Origin: Halomonas sp. 1513
GTDB lineage: Bacteria > Pseudomonadota > Gammaproteobacteria > Pseudomonadales > Halomonadaceae
DNA length: 64,000 nt
Assembly (NCBI GenBank): GCA_001971685.1
Contig: CP019326.1
Span: 2,356,001 to 2,420,000, forward strand
Reading direction: 5' to 3'
A program made the translations under genes and the position numbers. Below, piece after piece: positions 17,137-25,481 of the stretch (within the stretch, counting starts at the first letter, position 1; every line of letters begins with the position of its first letter). Below the pieces are notes generated by a model. The model was not told the DNA's origin. It saw nothing but the letters and a program-made list of their open reading frames with translations, and made no database searches.

Positions 17137-18263
17137 TTGTTGGCTCCTATCCAGCGCGTCAGGGCGATCCAGCCCGCTGCCCCCAGCACCAGTGCCACGC
17201 CGATACCCAGTACCTGGGGATAGCTGTAGACCTGCCAGCTGTCGAGCAGGAAGCGCAGCACCAGGAAGATCGCCACGATATGGAAGATGAACGCCTTGAG
17301 CGCATCCGAGCCGATCAGGGTGATCGGTAGCAGCACTCGCGACAAGCGCTCGCCGCCGGCCAGCGCCGCCGCCAGGATCACCAGCGCCCCACCCACGCTG
17401 AACAGCATGAAGGCCAGCTCTGGGGGATGCTTGCCGACGTTGCGCGCCACCGCCATCAGCGCAGCGTGCACCTCGCCAGCGAGGGCGGCGAGCACGAAAA
17501 ATGCCGCCAGCATGACGCCCCCCAGGCCCAGCAGGGTCATTACCAGACGCCGCCGCCAGGCGGGCGTGAAATAGCAGCGTAGCAGCGCCTCGCCGATCAG
17601 CAGCCCGGCCATGATCAGCGGCGCCCGCGACAGCTGTCCCCAGGCGTAATGATCCTCATGGTCGACCAGCAGCGCCTTGAGGATGTCATTGCCGCCGAAG
17701 TCGACGCCCTGCAGCCAAGCCGCCAGCGCAGTGACCAGCACCATCGCCGCCAGGCGACTCCACAGCGGGGCACGTGCCCACAGCGGCAGGGCCAGCGGCA
17801 CCCATATCAGGGCGATGGCATAGAAGCCGAGGATCTCGACCCAGATCGCGAAGTTGTTCCACAGCAGGGTGGCGAGAATATCTTCCGGAGCATACAGCGG
17901 CAGCATCTCGACGACGGTCAGCGCCTTGTACCAGAACAGCACCTCGAGGCCGCGCAGCCACAGCTTGAGGCGTCGACGCGGCCAGCCGGCGCCGCGCGCA
18001 TGGGGCAAGAACGCCACGGCGAGTGCAATGCCGAACACCAGAATGAACAGCGAGGAGGAGAACTTGGTGATCAGGTGCACCGGCACCATGCCCCACTCCG
18101 GCACCAGCCGCAGGCCCAGCAGCCCGCTCACCGCATGGCTGACGATCATCAGGGCGATTGCCACACCCCGCGCCAGGTCGATGGCCGCGATGCGCCCCTC
18201 GGCGCGCGGTAGATGTGGCGCATCCCGCAGATGGCGCCGCAACTCGGCTGTGGTGTGGTTCAT
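17133..18263 (-). CDS. Polytopic membrane acyltransferase-like protein (HGSNAT/DUF1624 or OpgC-like)
   Basis: A 376-residue protein with about ten hydrophobic segments. The N-terminal signature IAAIDLARGVAIALMIVSHA (about residues 22-41) is that of transmembrane acyltransferases that move acetyl groups to sugars outside the membrane (HGSNAT, OpgC and Acyltransferase_3 share the R-G-x-x-I-x-x-M-x-x-x-H pattern). It is translationally coupled to the beta-lactamase-like hydrolase and divergent from a PBP, so a cell-wall or periplasmic glycan substrate is likely. The precise family is uncertain. Confidence 0.7.
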   Translation of the reverse strand: MNHTTAELRRHLRDAPHLPRAEGRIAAIDLARGVAIALMIVSHAVSGLLGLRLVPEWGMVPVHLITKFSSSLFILVFGIALAVAFLPHARGAGWPRRRLKLWLRGLEVLFWYKALTVVEMLPLYAPEDILATLLWNNFAIWVEILGFYAIALIWVPLALPLWARAPLWSRLAAMVLVTALAAWLQGVDFGGNDILKALLVDHEDHYAWGQLSRAPLIMAGLLIGEALLRCYFTPAWRRRLVMTLLGLGGVMLAAFFVLAALAGEVHAALMAVARNVGKHPPELAFMLFSVGGALVILAAALAGGERLSRVLLPITLIGSDALKAFIFHIVAIFLVLRFLLDSWQVYSYPQVLGIGVALVLGAAGWIALTRWIGANK

Positions 18264-18400
18264 AGCACTCGTCCCTGTGTCGACCATGAGAAATAAGAAA
18301 TAAAGGCATCCACTTTTGCGTGCGCAGGCTACGCTACAAAGTAAGGCGAAGCTTATGCCGAAATCACATTGTCGGGCTACGTATGCGCTGGGGGTGGCAC

Positions 18401-21400
18401 ATGAGCGCAACCGTCTCGTCTCATGCAGGGCAGCCGCCAGCGGGCCACGGTGAACTGGTGCCGCTGCCGCAACCCGTAAGGCGTCGGCACCGGCTGCGCA
18501 ACAGCCTGCTGATCGTCATGGCGCTGATCTCGATCAGCCTGGCCTCGCTGTTGGTCGCCGAGGCGCGCACCTCACACTTTCAGGCCCAGGAGCTGTCACG
18601 CTTCGCCGGCACCCTCACCTATACCTTATCGCCGGGCCCCAGCGAGCGCATCGTGTTTCCGCAGTACGGGCCCTTTGACATCCGCCTCGGCTACACTCGC
18701 CTGCCGCAGTTCGAGGCGCGCCTGCGCGCCAGCGACTTCGTGGTCGAGCGTCAGGCCCGCTTCTCGCCGGCGCTGCTCGACTACACCCAGCGGGGGTTCT
18801 TCCCACCCTACGCCGAGAAGACCCGCGCCGGCCTGACGCTGGAGGAGTGTCGCGGGGAAACGCTATACGCCTTCCGCCACCCGCAGCGCCACTACCCGCA
18901 TTTCGATGCCGTCCCACCGCTGGTCCTGCAGGTGCTGCTGTTCATCGAGAACCGCGAACTGCTCGACGCCCGCTCACCCTACGCCAACCCGGCGGTGGAC
19001 TGGCCGCGCTTCGCCAAGGCGGCGATGTCCCAGGTCGGACGCGCCCTGGACCTCTCGGGGCAGTCATCCGGCGGCAGCACGCTGGCCACCCAGGTGGAGA
19101 AGTACCGCCACTCTCCCCATGGCATGACCGGCTCGGCGCGAGAGAAACTGCGCCAGATGATTTCCGCCAGCGTACGCGGTTATCGCCAGGGGCCACAGAC
19201 CCTCGCTGCCCGCCAGGACGTGGCGCTCGACTACCTCAACAGCGTGCCGCTCTCGGCGGCACCGGGCTACGGCGAAGTGCATGGCATCGGCGACGGCCTC
19301 TGGGTATGGTTCGATGCCGACTTCGACGCCTTCAACCAGCTGCTGGTACCCGGCTTCAACGGCCCTGGCAATCTGCCGCAGCAGGCCCTGGCACTGCGCC
19401 AGGTGGTAGCGCTGATGATCGCCCAGCGCCGCCCTTCCTGGTACCTGACCACCGGGCGCCAAAGCCTCGAGCGGCTCACCGACAGCTATCTGCGGATCCT
19501 CGCCGAGGCCGAGGTGATCGATCCGCTGCTGCGCGATGCCGCGCTGGTCCAGCGGCTCAGCTTCCGCGACTTCGCCCGTGACCCGGTGCGCCTGCAGGTG
19601 GAGCGCGACAAGGGGCTGCAGGTGGCCCGCAGCCGTCTGGGCAGCCTGCTCGGCACCTCGTTCTACGACCTCGATCGACTCGATCTCTCGGCACGCACCA
19701 CCCTCCACGGCGAGGTGCAGCGCCAGGTCACCGACTACCTCTACCGGCTCGCCGATCCCGCGTTCGCCGAACAGATCGGGCTGTTCGGCGAGCGCTTGCT
19801 GTCAGCGGAGAATACCGCCGAGGTCAACTACAGCTTCACGCTGTTCGAGCGCGGCGAGGATGGCTATCGCGTTCGCATCCAGACCGACAATACCGGCCAG
19901 CCCTTCGACATCAACGAGGGCAGCAAGCTGGAGCTGGGCTCCACCGCCAAGCTGCGGGTGCTGGCCACCTATCTGGAAGTGATTGCCGAGCTGCATCAGC
20001 GCCACGCCGGCCAACCCAGCGACGCGCTGCGCGCTATCGAGCTAGACCGCCAGGACGCGCTGAGCCGCTGGGTCATCGATCAACTGATCGCCAGCCCCGA
20101 CCTCGACTTGCGCACCCTGCTGGATGAGGCCATGCAGCGACGCTACTCGGCCAGCCCCCACGAGGCCTTCTTCACCGGCGGCGGCCGTCACACCTTCAGC
20201 AACTTCCGCCGCGAGGACAACGGCCGCCACCCGACGCTGAGCGAGTCGATGCAGGAGTCCCTCAACCTGCCTTTCGTGCGCCTGCTGCGTGACCTGGTGC
20301 GCTATAGCATCCACCAGAACGAGCGCCGCACCCAACTGCTCGAAGACGATCAGGATCCGCGCCGCCAGGACTACCTGCAGCGCTTCGCCGACCGTGAAGG
20401 CCGGGTCTTCCTGCAGCGTTTCTGGAACAAGTACCGCGGCAAGGAGAGCGACGAGCGGCTGGCGCTGTTCCTCGACGGCCTGCGCACCACCGCGCCACGC
20501 CTGGCGGCGGTTCACCGCTATCTGTTCCCGGAGGCCGACGAAGCCAGCTTTGCCGCCTTCATCCGCCAGCGACTGCCCCATGAAACGCTCAGTGAGCAGC
20601 GCATCGGCTCGCTCTACCGCAGCTATGCCCCAGGCAGCTACGATCTTTCCGATCAGGGCTATATCGCCCGGGTCCACCCGCTGGAGCTATGGCTGCTCGG
20701 CTATCTGCTCGATCACCCCGAGGCCACCTTCGGCGAGGCCGCCCACGCCAGCCGCAGCGAGCGCCAGGAGGTCTACGGCTGGCTGTTCAAGACCCGCCAC
20801 CGCAACGCCCGCGATGTGCGCATCCGCACCATGCTCGAAGTCGAGGCATTCCTCGATATCCACCAGCGCTGGGCGCGGCTCGGCTATCCGTTCGACCACC
20901 TGGTGCCGTCGCTGGCCACCGCCGTGGGCAGCTCGGGGGACCGACCGGCGGCCCTGGCCGAGCTGATGGGGATCATCCTCAACGACGGCGTGCGCCTGCC
21001 GACGCTGCGCATCGATGATCTGCACTTCGCCGCCGACACGCCCTACGAGACCCGCTTGGTGCCCGCCGGCACCCGCGGCCAGCGGGTCATGCAACCCGAG
21101 GTGGCCGCGGTGCTGCGTAGCACCCTCGCCGAGGTGGTCGAGGGCGGCACCGCACGGCGCCTGCAGGGCAGTTTCAGCCTCGACGAGGACATGCCGCTGG
21201 TGATGGGCGGCAAGACCGGTACCGGCAACAACCGCTTCGAGACCGTGGGGCGCGGCGGACAGGTGCTCAGCTCCCAGGCCCGCAACCGCACCGCCACCTT
21301 CGTCTTCTACCTGGGCGACGACCACTTCGGGACCCTGACCGCCTTCGTCCCGGGCAGCGCCTCGGACAGCTTCCGTTTCACCTCGGCACTGCCGGTGCAG

Positions 21401-21529
21401 GTGCTCAAGGGCATGCAGGAGATCCTGCGCCCGCTGCTGGCCCAGGAGGGCGACGGCTGCCTGCCGGGCGGCGGCCAGGAGCTGCTGGTGGCCGAGCAGC
21501 GACGCGTACCGCCTGGCACAAGCGAGTAG
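18401..21529 (+). CDS. Large divergent class A penicillin-binding protein
   Basis: A protein of about 1042 residues. A cytoplasmic tail and one anchor helix (about residues 29-50) precede a GT51-like region with FIENREL near 181-187 and SSGGSTLATQVEKY near 222-235. The transpeptidase has STAK (about 514-517), SLN in SMQESLN and KTGTGNN near 938. GT51 motifs are drifted (ENREL for the usual EDRxF, ATQ for TQQ), but the catalytic Glu is kept. It is longer than E. coli PBP1a/1b because of insertions between the STAK and SLN motifs and after SLN. It may polymerise and cross-link peptidoglycan under special conditions. An upstream ATG at 18383 is an alternative start. Confidence 0.85.
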   Translation: MSATVSSHAGQPPAGHGELVPLPQPVRRRHRLRNSLLIVMALISISLASLLVAEARTSHFQAQELSRFAGTLTYTLSPGPSERIVFPQYGPFDIRLGYTRLPQFEARLRASDFVVERQARFSPALLDYTQRGFFPPYAEKTRAGLTLEECRGETLYAFRHPQRHYPHFDAVPPLVLQVLLFIENRELLDARSPYANPAVDWPRFAKAAMSQVGRALDLSGQSSGGSTLATQVEKYRHSPHGMTGSAREKLRQMISASVRGYRQGPQTLAARQDVALDYLNSVPLSAAPGYGEVHGIGDGLWVWFDADFDAFNQLLVPGFNGPGNLPQQALALRQVVALMIAQRRPSWYLTTGRQSLERLTDSYLRILAEAEVIDPLLRDAALVQRLSFRDFARDPVRLQVERDKGLQVARSRLGSLLGTSFYDLDRLDLSARTTLHGEVQRQVTDYLYRLADPAFAEQIGLFGERLLSAENTAEVNYSFTLFERGEDGYRVRIQTDNTGQPFDINEGSKLELGSTAKLRVLATYLEVIAELHQRHAGQPSDALRAIELDRQDALSRWVIDQLIASPDLDLRTLLDEAMQRRYSASPHEAFFTGGGRHTFSNFRREDNGRHPTLSESMQESLNLPFVRLLRDLVRYSIHQNERRTQLLEDDQDPRRQDYLQRFADREGRVFLQRFWNKYRGKESDERLALFLDGLRTTAPRLAAVHRYLFPEADEASFAAFIRQRLPHETLSEQRIGSLYRSYAPGSYDLSDQGYIARVHPLELWLLGYLLDHPEATFGEAAHASRSERQEVYGWLFKTRHRNARDVRIRTMLEVEAFLDIHQRWARLGYPFDHLVPSLATAVGSSGDRPAALAELMGIILNDGVRLPTLRIDDLHFAADTPYETRLVPAGTRGQRVMQPEVAAVLRSTLAEVVEGGTARRLQGSFSLDEDMPLVMGGKTGTGNNRFETVGRGGQVLSSQARNRTATFVFYLGDDHFGTLTAFVPGSASDSFRFTSALPVQVLKGMQEILRPLLAQEGDGCLPGGGQELLVAEQRRVPPGTSE

Positions 21530-21546
21530 CCGCTTGCGCTACTCGC
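21522..21546. repeat. Hairpin containing both convergent stop codons
   Basis: The perfect arms GCGAGTAG (21522-21529) and CTACTCGC (21539-21546) hold the TAG of the PBP and the TAG of the convergent lipoprotein gene. No T-run follows on either side, so it is at most a weak bidirectional terminator. Confidence 0.4.
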
Positions 21547-21904
21547 CCAGCGCCTCGAGGCGCGTCACCGTCAAGCGGCGGCCGCCGCGCTCGCCCAGGC
21601 GAAAGGTGCCGGTCACGCGCACCTGCTGCCCGAGGTACTCTGCCACGGCGTCATGAGGAAACAGCTCGACGCGATTGAGATCCTGATCCTCGATCCAGTA
21701 GTGCAGCGGATCGTCGAAGCGTCGCACCACACCTTGCGTCACTACGCGCTCACCGTCATGGGCACTGCCCTCACCGGCCAGCACGTAGAGCGGCACCTGA
21801 CTCTCACTGTCGCCGCCGCAGCCACTGACGCCGAGCATCATGGCCACCACCAGCGCCATCGCGGGCCGCAGCGACAAACGGCGCAACGTCGCCATGCGCG
21901 CCAT
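21539..21904 (-). CDS. Small lipoprotein with OB-fold-like body
   Basis: A 121-residue protein. The N-terminal hydrophobic stretch ends MLGVSGCGGDSES, a good lipobox with lipidation on that Cys. The remaining sequence, with VTQGVVRRFDDPLHYWIEDQ, QVRVTGTFRLGERGGRRLTV and alternating hydrophobics, looks like a small OB-fold (BOF/YgiW or NfeD-like). Function is unknown. The ATG overlaps the stop of the VOC gene (TGATG), so the two are translationally coupled. A GTG just upstream is an alternative. Confidence 0.7.
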   Translation of the reverse strand: MARMATLRRLSLRPAMALVVAMMLGVSGCGGDSESQVPLYVLAGEGSAHDGERVVTQGVVRRFDDPLHYWIEDQDLNRVELFPHDAVAEYLGQQVRVTGTFRLGERGGRRLTVTRLEALGE

Positions 21905-22581
21905 CACGCGCTGACCACCGGCTGGGCGTCGCGGCTGCTGAGGACCCGACGCCCCAGCGTCGTTTCCAGCTCGGCCTCGAGCCAGGCATCGTCAGCGTCT
22001 GTGATCGGCTCGACCCGGGCCAGCTCGGCGGCACCCAGACGCTGCAGGCAGGCTGCCAGCCAGTCGGCACGCGGGTGATACAGTGTCAAGCGCGTCAAGC
22101 GACAGCCCAGATCCTGCATGCCCGCTGCGGGATGCGTATCGCCATGCCACTGCAGCGCCGCCGGCAGCAGGCCGCCGGCGGCCAGGCTTCCGTCGGCGGC
22201 AACGGTGATATCCCAGTTCAGCGCGCCGCGGCTCATCGGCTCGATGCGCCCCAGCGGCACCTCGTCCAGCGCCAGCGCATCGAGCCGGGGGGTGTTCACC
22301 GCCCAGGTCAACAGGCGCGGCGACGCCGCCAGGCTGGCACGCACATGGGGATCATCGAGGCCGAACCAGCGCGGCCGCGAGGGCGGCGCGGCGTCGGGGT
22401 CGATGGCGATCACCTCGACGAAACTGCTCGCCGAGAGCCGCATCAGGTGATTGTGCGTGCCCATGCGCGGATGCTCGCCGCCCTTGGGCAGCCGTACGCC
22501 AAGCTGGCGCTCGAGGTAGTCGACGCCAGCGCTCACGCTTGCGGCGGCTACCACCAGGTGGTCGAATCGCGTCGTGGACAT
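21904..22581 (-). CDS. VOC/glyoxalase-like domain protein
   Basis: A 225-residue cytoplasmic protein. FDHLVVAAASVSAGVDYLER at the start and GTHNHLMRLSASSFVEVIAI form the first beta-alpha-beta-beta-beta module with a metal-ligand His and Glu (H7 or H38 and E47 by rough count). This is the Glyoxalase_3 layout, in which the second module is degenerate. The substrate is unknown. I start at MSTTRF because a GGAG site lies upstream of it and a terminator hairpin lies just beyond. It is coupled to the downstream lipoprotein gene. Confidence 0.78.
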   Translation of the reverse strand: MSTTRFDHLVVAAASVSAGVDYLERQLGVRLPKGGEHPRMGTHNHLMRLSASSFVEVIAIDPDAAPPSRPRWFGLDDPHVRASLAASPRLLTWAVNTPRLDALALDEVPLGRIEPMSRGALNWDITVAADGSLAAGGLLPAALQWHGDTHPAAGMQDLGCRLTRLTLYHPRADWLAACLQRLGAAELARVEPITDADDAWLEAELETTLGRRVLSSRDAQPVVSA

Positions 22582-22627
22582 AGGCGTTGCTCCGGTCGGG
22601 ATCGAGGACGTCACAGCATACTAAACG

Positions 22628-22664
22628 CAGCGACCCCGGTGTGACGATCACACCGGGGTCGCTG
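22628..22664 (-). terminator. Perfect 17-bp inverted repeat, probable terminator of the 22686 gene
   Basis: Arms CAGCGACCCCGGTGTGA (22628-22644) and TCACACCGGGGTCGCTG (22648-22664) are perfect, with a 3-base spacer. It lies just past the stop of the minus-strand lipoprotein gene; on that strand it is followed by CGTTTAGT, a weak T-run. The stem reads equally well both ways. Confidence 0.65.
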
Positions 22665-22685
22665 AGATGGGCCCAGCCGAGATAG

Positions 22686-22955
22686 TCAGCGGCAGGGCAC
22701 GACCTTGCGCATGGTGTCCTTGGCCCAGAGTGTCTGGCCATCGGGCGTCTTGCCATGCTCGCTCCAGCGCTCGGTAATCTCGAGACAGAAGGAGCCGGCG
22801 TTTTCGGTACGCCGGTCCGGGTTGGCCGGACGATCGCCGCCAATCCGCAGGACATCGGGATTGTCGGTGGTATAGCGCGGCGCAATGGTATTGCTGGCAC
22901 AGCCGGTGGCGAAGGCAGCCACCAGCAGAATGGGTAAACAGCGGCGCAGAGGCAT
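22686..22955 (-). CDS. Small lipoprotein, unknown function
   Basis: An 89-residue protein: MPLRRCLPILLVAAFATGCA is a lipoprotein signal, with lipidation on the Cys of ATGC. The mature part has two further Cys (in GSFCLEITERW and the terminal VPCR) that could form a disulfide. I do not recognise the family. A GTG two codons upstream has slightly better Shine-Dalgarno spacing and is a possible start. It is a single-gene unit ended by the 17-bp hairpin. Confidence 0.65.
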   Translation of the reverse strand: MPLRRCLPILLVAAFATGCASNTIAPRYTTDNPDVLRIGGDRPANPDRRTENAGSFCLEITERWSEHGKTPDGQTLWAKDTMRKVVPCR

Positions 22956-23134
22956 GTTCACGAACCCTCGAAGAGCGTTGATAGGCCCGGCACGAATTGC
23001 CGGTAGCGCTAGATATCACCGCTTTTAGACCTGCGTCAACACTTTTCGAACAGCGTTTGACATCCTCACCATGACAGTTCACCGCGACTGTGCGACGCTG
23101 GCCGTTCGATCCCCTTCGCCACGAGGCTGCGCGC

Positions 23135-23764
23135 ATGATCGATTTCTGGACCTGGACCACCCCCAACGGCCGTAAGGTCTCGATTCTGCTCGAAGAGCTA
23201 GGACTCGATTACCGCACTCATGCGGTCGACCTCACCCAGGGCGAGCAGCACACCCCGGCGTTCCTCGCGGTCAGCCCCAACAACAAGATCCCCGCCCTGC
23301 GCGATGACGACACCGGCGTCACCCTGATGGAGTCGGGCGCCATCATGTACTACCTAGCCGAGCGCCATGGGCGTTTTATGCCCGCCGAGGGCGAGCCACG
23401 CTACCGGGTCATGGAGTGGCTGATGTGGCAGATGGGCGGTTTGGGGCCGATCCTCGGCCAGGCGCACCACTTCCTGCACTTCAACCCCGGCAAGGCGGCC
23501 TATGCCGAAGCGCGCTTCTTCGACGAGGCGCAGCGCCTCTATCGCGTGCTGGATACCCGCTTGAACGAGCGCAGCTACCTGGCCGGCGAATACTCCATTG
23601 CCGACATGGCGGTATGGCCGTGGGTGTCGCGCTTCGAGTGGCAGCGCATCGATCTCGACGCCTACCCTGCGGTCAAACGCTGGTATCTGGAGATCGCCGC
23701 CCGGCCGGCGGTGCAGCGCGGCTATCACAGCCCGCACAAGGTCAACGATATTCCACTGCCCTGA
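23135..23764 (+). CDS. Glutathione S-transferase, YfcG/Nu-class-like
   Basis: A 209-residue cytoplasmic GST. The thioredoxin-like N-domain has TTPNGRKVSILLEELGL, matching the TPNG motif of YfcG-type GSTs, whose active residues are Thr and Asn rather than Tyr or Ser. NNKIPALRD and LMESGAIMYYLAE bind glutathione. The C-domain ends with ERSYLAGEYSIADMAVWPW. Known YfcG enzymes act as glutathione-dependent disulfide reductases. The start MIDFWTW is chosen because upstream codons are not GST-like. The structured repeat lies just downstream. Confidence 0.9.
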   Translation: MIDFWTWTTPNGRKVSILLEELGLDYRTHAVDLTQGEQHTPAFLAVSPNNKIPALRDDDTGVTLMESGAIMYYLAERHGRFMPAEGEPRYRVMEWLMWQMGGLGPILGQAHHFLHFNPGKAAYAEARFFDEAQRLYRVLDTRLNERSYLAGEYSIADMAVWPWVSRFEWQRIDLDAYPAVKRWYLEIAARPAVQRGYHSPHKVNDIPLP

Positions 23765-23786
23765 CTCGCGCGTTGCAGCCGCTGTA

Positions 23787-23896
23787 GCGAGGAGCGCTGG
23801 CGGTAGGTCGAAGAGGAGGTTCTACGCCATGGATGGCGTAGGTAGCGCCCAGGGACGGGTTTACAGCGCCTCCTCGTAGGCCTACCGCCGGATCAG
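23787..23896 (+). repeat. 110-bp structured repeat, copy 1
   Basis: Aligns without gaps to 35188-35297 (about 85 of 110 positions identical by hand). The plus strand folds as an outer stem GGCGGTAGG / CCTACCGCC, a second stem GAGGAGG / CCTCCTC, a hairpin CTACGCCA-TGGA-TGGCGTAG and a small hairpin CCC-AGGGAC-GGG. Differences from copy 2 keep the pairing in most cases. Both hairpins display an ANGGA sequence. It lies between the GST gene and thiI, both on the plus strand, and I see no T-run terminator or ORF belonging to it. Confidence 0.85.
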
Positions 23897-24008
23897 CTCC
23901 GAGCGGGGCTGCTATCTGCAGTGGTCTCAGGCCCTTGGCGAGCCAACTGGCGATGCGTGGCAGCGGATTGCTACCATGACGCGTTCGTGTCTCCTCGAAG
24001 TGAAGCGC

Positions 24009-25481
24009 ATGCGCTATCGAATCAAGCTGTTTGGCGAAATCACCATCAAGTCCCGCGCGGTGCGCAAGGAGATGGTGCGCTGCCTGCGCACCAATATCCG
24101 CAATAGCCTGCGCCACCTCGACACGCGGGTGCGGGTCGCCGACCACTGGGACGCGCTGGAGGTTCGCCCCTCGGCGCATCTTGATGACGCGGCACATGCC
24201 GCCGTCGAAGCCAGCCTGACGCGTATCTCCGGCATCCAGGAAATCCAGGTGGTGGAGGCGTATCCCTTTACCGATTTCGCCACCACCGCCGAGCGGCTGG
24301 TAGCGCTATGGCGCGACGTACTGCCCGGCCGGCGCTTTCGGGTCAGCGTCAAGCGCCGCGGCCGGCACGACTTCGGCTCGGAAGATCTCGAACGCTACCT
24401 GGGCAGCGCCCTGCTCGAGGCCGTGCCCAGCGCGCGGGTCGATCTGCGCCATGCCGAGTTCGACGTGGGCCTGGAGCTCAAGGATCAGCGCCTGCTGCTG
24501 GTCAGCCGGCGCCTGGCAGGCCTCGGTGGCTACCCGCTGGGCACCCAGGGCCAGGCGCTGGCGCTGATCTCGGGCGGCTTCGATTCGCCGGTGGCCGCCT
24601 GGCGGCTGCTGCGCCGCGGGCTCAAGACCCACTTCCTGTTCTTCAATCTCGGTGGGCCGGCCCACGAGCAAGGCGTACGCGAGGTCACCCACCACCTCTG
24701 GCAGCAGTACAGCGCCTCGCACCGGGTCAACTTCATCAGCGTACCCTTCGGTGGCGTGGTCGACGAGATCCATCGCCGAGTGCCGGCCGGCCTGGCCGGG
24801 GTGGTGCTCAAGCGCATGATGCTGCGCGCCGCCAACCGGGTCGCCGCCCGAGCGCGGATCCCCGCGCTGGTCACCGGCGACGCCTTGGCCCAGGTCTCGA
24901 GCCAGAGCCTCGTTAACCTGGGGCTGATCGATGCGGTCAGCGAGCGACCGATCCTGCGTCCGCTGATCGCCAGCGACAAGCAGACGATCATTGCCGACGC
25001 CCGCCGCATCGGCACCGCCGCCTACGCCGAACGGCTCCCCGAGTACTGCGGCGTGATCTCGAACCGCCCCCACGTGCGCCCCAGCCCGGCGCAGCTCGAG
25101 GCCGCCGAGGCGGGCTTCGATCAGGCGGTGCTCGATGCCGCCATCGCCGCCGCCAAGATGACGCGCAGCGACCGCCTGCTGGAGAGCGCCCCTGTGCTGG
25201 GAGAGATCGACGAGATCGCCACGCCGCGCGCACTGGCCGAGGCCGGCGACGCCACCGTGATCGATATTCGCCACCCCGAGGAGCGCGACGCCGCGCCACT
25301 CCGCCTGCCCCGCGGCGAGCCGCTGGCAATCCCCTTCTTCGAACTGGCCCGGCGCGCCCCGAGGCTGCCGCGCCGACGCTACCTGCTCTACTGCGATCAG
25401 GGCGTGATGAGCCGCATGCAGGCGCTACAGCTCGCCGACCAGGGCCTCGACCACTTTGGCGTCTACCGAGGCGAGTCGTGA
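24009..25481 (+). CDS. thiI: tRNA 4-thiouridine synthase / thiazole-pathway sulfurtransferase ThiI
   Basis: A 490-residue cytoplasmic enzyme that adenylates U8 of tRNA and transfers persulfide sulfur; it also serves thiamine thiazole synthesis in enteric bacteria. Domains: N-terminal ferredoxin-like and THUMP (MRYRIKLFGEITIKS to about 170), PP-loop ATPase with SGGFDSPVA near 190, and a C-terminal rhodanese domain with the active Cys in YCDQGVMSRMQAL. The rhodanese domain is present, as in E. coli. The start at 24009 matches the family's N-terminus. Its stop overlaps the next gene's GTG start (GTGA). Confidence 0.95.
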   Translation: MRYRIKLFGEITIKSRAVRKEMVRCLRTNIRNSLRHLDTRVRVADHWDALEVRPSAHLDDAAHAAVEASLTRISGIQEIQVVEAYPFTDFATTAERLVALWRDVLPGRRFRVSVKRRGRHDFGSEDLERYLGSALLEAVPSARVDLRHAEFDVGLELKDQRLLLVSRRLAGLGGYPLGTQGQALALISGGFDSPVAAWRLLRRGLKTHFLFFNLGGPAHEQGVREVTHHLWQQYSASHRVNFISVPFGGVVDEIHRRVPAGLAGVVLKRMMLRAANRVAARARIPALVTGDALAQVSSQSLVNLGLIDAVSERPILRPLIASDKQTIIADARRIGTAAYAERLPEYCGVISNRPHVRPSPAQLEAAEAGFDQAVLDAAIAAAKMTRSDRLLESAPVLGEIDEIATPRALAEAGDATVIDIRHPEERDAAPLRLPRGEPLAIPFFELARRAPRLPRRRYLLYCDQGVMSRMQALQLADQGLDHFGVYRGES

